Positions 54,968 through 62,545 of a stretch of DNA of 64,000 bases are shown one piece after another. The position numbers and the translations under genes were made by a program. Each line of letters opens with the position of its first letter. Positions within the stretch are counted from its first letter, which is position 1. Origin of the DNA: Annona cherimola. Lineage: Eukaryota > Streptophyta > Magnoliopsida > Magnoliales > Annonaceae. Location of the stretch: NCBI GenBank assembly GCA_030490835.1, contig CM059971.1, positions 75,534,224 to 75,598,223 on the forward strand. Direction: 5' to 3'. The notes below the pieces were generated by a model. It did no database searches. It was not told the origin of the DNA and saw only the letters and a program-made list of their open reading frames with translations.

Positions 54968-55245
54968 TTCCGCGGCTACTGCCGTTCCCGCGGAACCACC
55001 TCTGCGCGGAACTCACTTTCCCCGCGGAACTTCATCCCGCGGAACCACCTCTGCGCGGAACTCAATTTCCCCGCGGAACCAGCACATTCTGTCACGCGGA
55101 ACCGGCACATTCTATCACGCGGAACCTCTTCTCCGCGGAACTGCATGCAGAACCGCTTTCCCGCGGAACCGCTTCCCCGCGGAACTGCATTCACGCGGAA
55201 CACATCTCCGCGGAACTGCATTCTCGCGGAACACATCCCCGTGGA
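54968..55245. repeat. Cluster of CGCGGAAC motifs
   Basis: Fourteen exact copies of CGCGGAAC plus several variants lie within about 280 bp, at spacings of roughly 14-26 bases. The flanks fall into types (CCACCTCTG, CAATTTCC, TGCATTC, ACACATC). The cluster lies directly upstream of the minus-strand TATA box at 54932-54942. Confidence 0.92.
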
Positions 55246-55286
55246 AAATTCCTCTCCTTTTCTGCCAGCCCCAGCACACTTAATCC

Positions 55287-55468
55287 ATGGAAGCGTCGGC
55301 GGCTGTCTCCAGGATCGGCTTGGCCGACCTGGCCGTGATGGGCCAATGACCTTGCCCTCAACGTTGCCGAGCGCAGCTTCGCCATCTCCGTCTACAACTG
55401 CACCGCTTCCAAGGTCGAGACAGTCCGTCGAGCCGAACAAGAGGGCCACCTTCGTTCTTTGAGGGCCG
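55287..55468 (+). pseudogene. Captured fragment: N-terminus of 6-phosphogluconate dehydrogenase
   Basis: Begins at a native-looking ATG (MEASAAVSRIGLADLAVMGQ). After a one-base insertion it continues LALNVAERSFAISVYNCTAS and KVETVRRAEQEGHL. This is the NADP-binding start of cytosolic/plastid 6PGDH (family: GLAVMGQNLALNIAEKGF...VYNRTTSKV). Only about 55-60 of about 490 residues are present. The parental enzyme is in the oxidative pentose phosphate pathway; this fragment cannot be active. Confidence 0.88.
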
Positions 55469-55518
55469 TACGATGAGGCTGCTAAGGTCTTTGTCGTTTT
55501 TGGAACCGCCGCTGCCAT

Positions 55519-55692
55519 CGGGGAGCCCTCGTACCCTCTATGCTTGTCCGAGAAGGAGTGCCTGCTGGGGCTGGACGGCTCCGTCTGCTCTTGAACGAGG
55601 AAATGCTCCAGCGACCTCTGCAGCAAATCCACGTCGTAGAGCGTGTTGCTCCTGTTGTAGGAGATACAGTCGGAGCACGCATCTGTGGGGCA
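55519..55692 (-). pseudogene. Captured fragment: NPH3-domain protein
   Basis: Minus strand: [40 protein letters not shown], then SFSDKHRGYEG. This matches the central NPH3 domain of BTB/NPH3 phototropic-signalling proteins (NRSNTLYDVDCVQRILEHFL-type). About 55 codons remain, with no start and no partner domains. Confidence 0.85.
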
Positions 55693-55696
55693 AGAC

Positions 55697-55805
55697 GGTG
55701 TTCTCATTCCCAATCTACCCACGAGAGAATTGGTCCTTGGGGATATCGTCGAGCTTCGGGTCGGCGATCGGGTTCCTACCGTCATGCGTGTCCTGTCCCT
55801 TTCGT
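55697..55805 (+). pseudogene. Captured fragment: ER-type Ca2+-transporting P-type ATPase
   Basis: Plus strand: [20 protein letters not shown] then [16 protein letters not shown]. This corresponds to the actuator-domain segment of ECA/SERCA-type pumps ([28 protein letters not shown]). About 35 codons. It directly abuts the NPH3 fragment but in the opposite orientation. Confidence 0.8.
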
Positions 55806-56234
55806 TTCTGCACTTCTTCTTTTCGCGGAAGCTCTGCTGCTTCTCTAGCTGCTCGACTCTGCCACTGCAGGCTCCTCTGCCTCCTTTGAGTGTTTATCTT
55901 CCAGCTCTACTGGTGAGGCGTCTTGACCAGCACGACCAGAAGGAACAGGCGGCGAGGAAAAATCAAGCTCGCGATAACCGCACGCAAAAATCGGTTTTCT
56001 CGTCCGATTCCTTTGGTTCTTCCTCCACCTAAATGGCCATTTCAGAGCCGGCGCCACCCGAACCGGATTCAACCCATGCGTCCGGCCCGATCCGCGTCCA
56101 CAGCGCCTGATGCCTGCACCGTCTTCTCCGGCAGCCTTTCGTCGTCGGATCGCAGCAGCTGCCCGTCCAGCACCGGCAGATGTTGAAGCTTGCCGCCGCA
56201 GCAGCAGATCGTCGCGTCCAGCGCTGGCCCCAGT
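55806..56234. other. Unassigned GC-rich part of the composite insert
   Basis: GC-rich sequence with frames open on both strands but no motif I recognise. It may contain one or two further captured fragments, for example a minus-strand stretch reading LQHLPVLDGQLLRSDDERLP at about 56080-56190. Confidence 0.4.
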
Positions 56235-56366
56235 CCCACACCTTCTGCACGGCGTAGCGGTTGCTGTTCATGAGGAAGACGACGCTCAGCCCCGGATCCC
56301 GGTACATCTTCGACTTGGCTTCCGGACTATTCTCCAAAAGCTCCATGATCCATGCCATCTGAATCG
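56235..56366 (-). pseudogene. Captured fragment: EXO70 exocyst subunit
   Basis: Minus strand: [20 protein letters not shown] then [25 protein letters not shown]. This matches the EXO70 segment (P)LSLQMIWIMELLESNLEAKS...YRDPALSSVFLMNNGRYIVQKV. About 42 codons. The parental protein tethers secretory vesicles at the plasma membrane. Confidence 0.85.
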
Positions 56367-56452
56367 ACAGCGACGTTGACGCTGTCGGCGATCGGCTGTC
56401 CTCCATGGTCGCGCCGCCGTTCTCCTCCAGTTCGCGATCGGACTCTCGGCCG

Positions 56453-56777
56453 GTTCTTTGATGGCAGCTAAATCGGCTGGCAGGTTGTGGGAGTCCTCAT
56501 TTATGGAAACCGACGGCTTCGGTAGCTCCGTGAGGATCTGGACGACCTCCCTCATCGTGGGGCGCTCGACGCTCTGTTCCTCGACGCAAAGCATCGCAAG
56601 ATAGAAGACGTGCAGGACTTCATGCAGGGGCACAGAAGGGAGCCTTGGATCGAGGATCTTCAGAACGCCCTCCTTGTTAGAATCCGTCATCTCCCGAACC
56701 CATTGAACAATGTCCACGCCATCACCGAATTCCCCCACAGGCTTTCGCCCGCTCACCAGAAGCTCCACCATCTTTCC
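56453..56777 (-). pseudogene. Captured fragment: C-terminus of a BAM/CLV1-type LRR receptor kinase
   Basis: Minus strand: [60 protein letters not shown], then [20 protein letters not shown] and ELPKPS. These are the final kinase subdomains and tail of BAM1/2/3-like CLAVATA-related kinases. About 108 codons, uninterrupted. The N-terminal LRR and catalytic kinase parts are absent. Confidence 0.9.
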
Positions 56778-56839
56778 TGCCCAGGGCACGCCACCAATGG
56801 ATCAGTTTGATTCCTTCTGCAACACCGTCAAGGACGTCA

Positions 56840-57397
56840 TCTCCCCGCTCGAAGTTTATCATTCTCTTGCCTGAGAATAGAATTCTCATGCCGCTCAAGT
56901 TGAGTCTTCATCTGGGTGCGGCGATTCTGGAACCAGAACTCGACTTGCCGACTCTCCAAGCAAAGCCTCCTACTCAATTCCAACCTTTGTTTCTCGTCAG
57001 GATGTGGGCATTCCTTGAACAGAGCTTCAAGCTCTTGAATTTGCTGAGGCGTGTGGCGGTGGTACCGCTTCTTCCTCGGAGGATTATCGGCATCCTGGTC
57101 GTCGCTAGATGCGCCGTCCATGTTATCACTTCCAGATCTGCTCTCGTACTCTTCTTCCTTATTTCGAGTGGCGGGCAGCTCGAACTCACCTGCCACAGCG
57201 TGATTCATCTCGCCTTGTCCGTCGGTATTTGTCTGAAGAGCCAGAGAAAGGCCTGGAGAGTTGAACATGGACTTGGCGAGAGCGGGGGCAACAAGGCGCG
57301 GTTGCACGATCGTTCCCGCCGGCATGCTGCTGAAAGGCAGATCGGCGACGACCCTTGCACCAGAACTGTTGTCTAGGAACCCTCCAAAACTCATCAA
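56840..57397 (-). pseudogene. Captured fragment: N-terminus of an HD-ZIP IV homeobox gene (ANL2/HDG-like)
   Basis: Begins at an ATG ([20 protein letters not shown]) and runs through [16 protein letters not shown], the acidic [20 protein letters not shown] and a complete homeodomain. Homeodomain landmarks are [36 protein letters not shown] and [13 protein letters not shown], with E in place of the usual K before FWFQ. It then enters the leucine-zipper start ([18 protein letters not shown]). The START domain is missing. About 184 codons are open, the longest captured piece. It could encode a truncated DNA-binding protein if transcribed, but no promoter for it is visible. It ends abruptly at LRA, where the next fragment starts. 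Confidence 0.9.
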
Positions 57398-57420
57398 AAA
57401 TTCCTCTTCTTAGTTTCTGT

Positions 57421-57590
57421 CTATGCAGTGTATTCCTTCGCTTCCACCGAGTCGGGCACGTCGGCGTTCCAGCGGCTGTCGATGTCGCGCTTCAGCCGCT
57501 CGTTGCACAAGGTCTCATCCAGGCCGTTCATCGACGTCGTCGTCTGCTGCTCCTCCTTCTCCTGTTTTTGCGGAGAGCAGCGATTTTGCT
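57421..57590 (-). pseudogene. Possible further captured fragment, unrecognised
   Basis: GC-rich minus-strand frame reading NGLDETLCNERLKRDIDSRW then NADVPDSVEAKEYTA and a stop. Composition and codon use resemble a real gene end, but I do not recognise the family. It lies between the HD-ZIP IV fragment and the C/T/TA homopolymer tract. Confidence 0.4.
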
Positions 57591-57591
57591 G

Positions 57592-57593
57592 CC

Positions 57594-57625
<32 letters not shown>

Positions 57626-57645
57626 TTATATATATATATATATAT
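57592..57645 (+). repeat. C10-T26-(TA)n tract
   Basis: Ten C, about 26 T, then an alternating TA run lie near the right edge of the composite insert. This region is prone to sequencing and assembly error. Confidence 0.9.
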
Positions 57646-57672
57646 CATGGTGAAAAATATATCTTCTTCAAA

Positions 57673-60600
57673 TTGTCTATAGAAGACTGAATGGTCTACT
57701 TTGCTTTTGGTCATCCCAAACTCTTGAATTACCTCACTAAACTTGCCAAACCAAGCTCGAGGACTCTGCTTTAATCCATAAAGAGATTTTCTTAGATAAC
57801 ATACTTTTCCATACTCCCCCTGAGCAACAAACCCAGGTGGTTGCTCCATATACACTTCTTCGTGGAGATCGCCATGAAGAAATGCATTTTTGATATCCAG
57901 TTGGTGCAAGAGCCAGTTCTGAGACGCAGCTATGGATATAACTAGGCGGACTGAGGCAAGTTTGGCTACTGGGGAGAAAGTATCAGAATAGTCCACTCCA
58001 TAGGTTTGAGCATAGCCCTTAGCTACAAGTCTAGCTTTTAGGCGCGCTACCGAACCATCAGGATTAACTTTCACGGCAAAGACCCACTTGCATCCCACAG
58101 CTTTCTTTCCTTTTGGTAAATCAACTAGATGCCAGGTGTGATTGACTTCTAGTGCTTGTATCTCCTCAAGCATTGCAGTATACCAACCAGGGTGATTTAG
58201 GGCTTCTTTGACAGTTTTGGGAATAGAGATAGAATCTAAAGAGGCAACAAAAGCACTCGAAGAAGGAGACAAAGAAGCATAAGAAACGAAATTAGCAATG
58301 GAATAAACTGATTTACACTGACGTTTACCTTTACGAAGACTGATGGGAAGGTCAAGGTCACTAGAAGGATCAGATGACGAAGAAGCTGGTACAGGACATG
58401 TATCTTTTATCTCCTGACGCCTGGAGTACACCTGAACAATTGGTGGCTTTGTAGGAGGAGGAGGTAAATCAGCAACATCATGTTGTTCAGAAGAATGATT
58501 AGAGGTACTTGGGATTGTGTCTTGATAAATGAGCCAGTGTTCCTCCCCCTCACTTTCAGAATTTGATGGTGAGGAATAAAAAGGTATATCCTCCACAAAT
58601 ACAACATCAGTTGATACCACATATCTATTGAGATCATAAGAGAAACAGCGATAGCTTTTTGAAGACGGGAATACCCTAAAAATACACACTTCAAGGCTTT
58701 GGGGTCAAGTTTAGTCACAGACGGCCTTACATCTCGTACATAGCAAGTGCTTCCAAAAATTCGTGGTTCAAGTGGGAAGCGAGACTTTTTCGAAAACAAT
58801 ATATTGTATGGGATATCATCATTAAGTACCTTAGATGGCATGCGATTAATCAGAAAGCAAGCAGTGGACACCGCATCAGCCCAAAAGTGTTTAGGAACCT
58901 TCATCTGAAACAAAAGTGCCCTGGCAGTTTCTAGTAAATGTCTGTTCTTTCTCTCAGCAACTCCATTTTGAGAGGGAGTATCTACACAAGAGGACTGATG
59001 AAGAATCCCATGTTGAGTCATGTAAGTTTGAAATGAGTTAGACATATATTCCGTACCATTGTCACTTCTCAAGATTCGTACTGAAACATTAAACTGTGTT
59101 TTAATCTCAGCACAAAAAGCACAAAAATGAGAGAAAACTTTAGAACGATTCTTCATAAAATAAATCCAAGTCATCCGAGAAAAATCATCTACAAATGTAA
59201 CAAAATATCGGAATCCAGTTTTAGATGTAACAGGACAAGGTCCCCAAACATCAGAATGTACTAACTCAAAAAGAGATTCTGCCCTCTTATTAACTCTTGG
59301 ACTGAATGAACTACGATGATGTTTTGCAAAATGACATGAGTCACAATTAAATGAAGGTAAACTATGAAATTGAGGACACAACTTCTTTAACACTGGCAAA
59401 GAGGGATGTCCCAAACGACAATGAGCTTCAGCTGGAGAAGTGGTACTAGGACAAGCAATTGGCCGAGGTACCCATGCATCAAGAATATAGAGACCATCAG
59501 ATACATGTCCTTTACCAATAATCTGCTTCGTCATAAGATCCTGAAAAAGGCAATGATCAGGAAAAAATGAGATACAGCAGTTCAGATTTTTGGTAAGTTT
59601 ACTAACAGATATCAAGTTAAAGGCAAGATTAGGTAAACCTAAAACAGAGGACAAAGTGATGGAAGATGTTGGTTTAACAGTACCAGAACCCACAACATTG
59701 TAAGTCGACCCATCAGCAATGGTAATAGGAGAAGGGGCTAAATGTGATCGAAAGCTAGAAAAAATTTTAGAATTACCTGTCATGTGATCAGTAGCACCTG
59801 AATCAATTACCCATTTGTTTGAGGAGGAGACAAGACATGTTTTACCTGTCTCAGCCAGAGTAGTAACCGGAATGGATGTCTTCAATGATTCTTGATACTG
59901 AGAAAATTTAGCAAACTCATCTGCTGAGATCGTGATTGTCTTATCAGAAGAACTGGAAGAAGTGCTAAAGCCCGTAGCAACATTAGCAATCGAATTTCTT
60001 TGATTACGATTTTGTAACTTCTTGCAGTATTTTTTGGTATGACCCGGCTCATGGCAATAGTAGCAAACAATATTACTCAGATCACTGTTATGACTATCAA
60101 AAGTCCTGTTTCCTCCCTTATAGGTTGATTTTTTCCCAGTATCAGCATTTCCTCCTTTAGCAACAAGAACATTATTGGTTGGGAAAGAAGAAGTTCCTTC
60201 AGTACGCAAAACTCGACTGAATACTTCTTGAAGCGAACCAATCTCAGTACTGGAAAGAATTTGAGATTTAGCAGTCTCAAATTCAGATGGAAGTCCAGCT
60301 AGAAAGCTCATTATCGCCATTTTTTCTCTCTGAATTTTTTGTACCTTAACATCAGTACTAAAAGGTAAAAGTACATTCAGCTCCTCATAAGTTTTCTTAA
60401 AATCCATAAAATAAGCTGTGAGAGATTTGGCCTCCTTTTCAGCACGATAGAAGGCTTTGCACACATCATACATTCGAGATAAATGTCCTTTACCAGAATA
60501 TAAGAACTCCAGATAATCCATTAACTCTTTAACAAACTCACAATGATTGAGCAAGCCAACGATTTCACTATCAATAGAATTTCTAATTTGTAGAAATAAA

Positions 60601-60800
60601 CGTGCATCATCTCTTAGCCAAGTCTGTCTAGTTCCATCATCAGGTGGTTCCATGAGCAAGTGATCATCTTTCTCAACACTACGCAAGTAAACCCGAATTG
60701 TCTTGCTCCACTCTAAGTAATTGGTGCCATTTAATTTATGATCAGTTATTTTGGACAATGCTGGAACTATTTCAGGTATAGAAGCCTTGTTATCAGTCAT
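57673..60800 (-). pseudogene. Copia polyprotein, 5' part: Gag, protease, integrase, start of reverse transcriptase
   Basis: ATG at 60800. Gag (UBN2 type) occupies residues 1-240, with a zinc knuckle CYYCHEPGHTKKYC (C246-C249-H254-C259). Protease WVIDSGATDHM has D333. The GAG-pre-integrase has CRLGHPS and CDSC. Integrase carries the D517, D580, E616 triad (D580-x35-E616) with WGPCPVTSKTGFRYFV, RSDNGTEY and NGVAERKNRH. A single frameshift lies near 58656, after FLGYSRLQK. The next frame continues with WHLVDLPKGKKAVGCKWVF, SDTFSPVAKLASVRLV, LLHQLDIKNAFLHGDLHEEV and KSLYGLKQSPRAWF, to the insert junction at 57673. Apart from the frameshift this part is intact, fitting the near-identical LTRs. Probably Retrofit/Tork-like among plant copia; lineage not certain. 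Confidence 0.92.
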
Positions 60801-61159
60801 GTTTAATGATATTCAATCACCCAAAACAAAGATGATTATCCCACAACCAATAAATCACAAACCAGAATCAATAAGTGTCCGAAAAATAATTTCCACAAAA
60901 CAACCAAAGAAACAGAACCTGTGGTAATTTCTGTCAAGGAAAATTTCCTTTCACTAATGGATCAAAACGCCGGAATGCCACTTGGGAATGGCCGGAAATA
61001 CGCAGAAGGTGTCGGAGATTTGATTGGCGAAGAAACGGAGCTCTCACGATCTCCCACGTGCCGGTGTGTGGAAAGCAAAATACCAGATTGCTGTTCCCAA
61101 GAACAAAATCCAAAATACACAGAATTTTTTTTCTTCAGACAAGAGAGGCTTTGATACCA
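60801..61159 (-). other. Leader region of the young copia element
   Basis: Between the 5' LTR and gag. The primer-binding site TGGTATCAAAGCC starts at 61160 on the minus strand, immediately after the LTR. The remainder is untranslated leader with no conserved frame. Confidence 0.7.
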
Positions 61160-61389
61160 TGTAAAACAGTAGAGAAGAAAGAAATTTCTGTGTCATTTCT
61201 GTATTTATACATATTTTTGCTAGTCTATCTAAGGTAAAGTCTATATACATCATATACTGAATCCTGTAAACAAGGCAAGCCAACTATGATGCTTATTCTG
61301 TAATAAGCAAATAAGGTAAGCTAACTGTAATGCTTATTCTGTAGCTTAAGTAAATAAGGCAAGCCAACTGTAATGCTTATTCTGTAACA
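61160..61389 (-). repeat. 5' LTR of the young copia element
   Basis: 230 bp. TATA box GTATAAATAC on the minus strand at 61210-61201. It differs from the other LTR by a TT deletion and one G/A substitution. Confidence 0.95.
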
Positions 61390-61394
61390 GAGGG

Positions 61395-61565
61395 AAAAGA
61401 TGAGTTAGAGATTTCCAGATTCAGTTCTTCTCATAGATGTTGGATGCATAGCTTGTTTGGATGAATCGAAAGGGAGATCTTGTTTGACTAAAGCATGATT
61501 AAAATATAAGCTTCTGCCAATAAAAAAAGACATTTTTAAACATAGTTTATGTTGGGGGAAGTGGT
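61395..61565. other. Continuation of the PPI pseudogene 5' flank
   Basis: AGATGAGTTAGAGATTTCCA, TTCTTCTCATAGATG and TGCATAGCTTGTTTGGATGA align with 14210-14285 (AACTTGAGTTACTTTTCACA, TTCTTCTCAGAGGCTTATAG, CTTGTTCAGATGA). Together with 50740-50934 this is the promoter-side flank of the decayed copy. Confidence 0.6.
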
Positions 61566-61569
61566 TTTA

Positions 61570-62005
61570 TGTAACTTTTCTTTTGAGATGTTTATGATTA
61601 ATGCAAAATTAAATTTATTTATTGTATTAACATCTTTTTTTAGCTAGGAGATCAAGTTGTATCCAAATTAAATACGTGTATGAGTCGTATTTGCTTAAAA
61701 ATAGATATATTCATGTGTAAATTAGAAAAAATAATTATATTCATTCACATATGTATTAAAATATATTATTACTTTATAGAATTATTTATTCACATAGTAT
61801 TGATATTTTCAATAGTTCGAATGCTGAAAATATTACTTGAAAATTAATATTTATTATTAAATTATTTTATTACACTGATTTTTCACATTTATAGATGAGA
61901 TCATGTACATTAATACTAAAAAAATAAAATGGTTTACATAATAATATAAAGTATGTTAAATATAATAGATTGAGTAGATTTTTGATCAAATATCAAAATA
62001 TTAAA
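61570..62005. repeat. Dispersed repeat of about 450 bp, copy 2
   Basis: Matches 6950-7425 in order and orientation (see that entry). Non-coding. Confidence 0.55.
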
Positions 62006-62164
62006 AATGAAGAGATTGGATAAAAGCCAAATCCGTTTATGTTTATATATGTTTACCCTCCCTCAAATTATATGTTTGCCCTCTCTCCTTTAATACACTC
62101 CTCGAGTCTAGATCCTGGCTCGACCACTACTAATTACCTCAAATTATTATTATATTTTAATTTG

Positions 62165-62545
62165 AACTGATTATTTGCACTCAGGTATATTTAGCTCTAG
62201 TGCATCTAGGTGCAAATACCCATTTTTTTTTAAATTTTTTTTTTTACACAAATGTTAATTTAAATGTATTTAACATGTGTATCAATTTTACCATTTTTAG
62301 AAATTTTTATATTTTTTTAGATTTTTAAACATCAATGACATTTTAGTAATTTAAAATTTCTAAGATGCTGCTAATTTTTAACAATTCAAAAAATCTATAA
62401 ATCTCAAAAAATGGTAAAAATTGATACACATGTTAAATACACTTACATTAACACTCTGATAAAAAAAGTTTCAAAAAAATTTAAAAATGAGTTAAATGCA
62501 CCCGGATGTACTTAGGCTCAGTGCACTCGGTTGCAACAAATCAGT
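62165..62545. repeat. MITE-like repeat with TGCAC-rich inverted ends
   Basis: Left TTGCACTCAGGTATATTTAG and right TGTACTTAGGCTCAGTGCAC regions are related in inverted form to each other and to 16881-17225. The interior has TTTAAATGTATTTAACATGT and its inverse ATGTTAAATACACTTACATT. A poly-T tract lies near 62222-62250. Confidence 0.5.

Larger units (their letters stand above)
52166..57672. mobile_element. Composite 5.5-kb insert with tandem repeats and captured gene fragments
   Basis: The reverse transcriptase frame stops matching at ...DHSVFYRQ (codon ending 57673) and resumes at SASGIILLVVYVDD (52165). Everything between is foreign. In order from the left: AT-rich sequence, a 35-bp array, a 29-bp array, an array of about 138 bp, a minus-strand TATA promoter, a CGCGGAAC cluster, then fragments of six host genes on both strands, and a C10-T26-(TA)n tract at 57592-57645. 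No long terminal direct repeats are visible. Terminal inverted repeats are not obvious; an ACA on both sides is the only candidate target duplication. A Pack-MULE, Helitron or other gene-capturing element, or successive insertions, remain possible. Confidence 0.8.
50935..61394 (-). mobile_element. Young Ty1/copia retrotransposon carrying a composite insert
   Basis: The element is on the minus strand, 61389 to 50940, with target duplication GAGGG at 50935-50939 and 61390-61394. LTRs are 230 and 232 bp and differ by one substitution and one 2-bp indel. Downstream of the 5' LTR the primer-binding site reads TGGTATCAAAGCC (61160-61148), complementary to initiator Met-tRNA. The polypurine tract CTTGAGGGGGAG abuts the 3' LTR. 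It sits in the 5' flank of the PPI pseudogene: 50880-50934 and 61395-61500 together match about 14150-14290. Without the 5.5-kb insert it would be about 4.95 kb, normal for copia. Confidence 0.95.

Noticed and set aside
54976..55785. A single 269-codon protein on the minus strand
   Set aside because: Only the NPH3 part is real homology. The rest reads through the reverse strand of the 6PGDH fragment and the CGCGGAAC cluster, so it is a chance fusion.
52166..57672. Calling the composite insert a Pack-MULE or a Helitron
   Set aside because: I could find neither long terminal inverted repeats with a 9-bp duplication nor TC...CTRR ends between A and T, so the class is left open.
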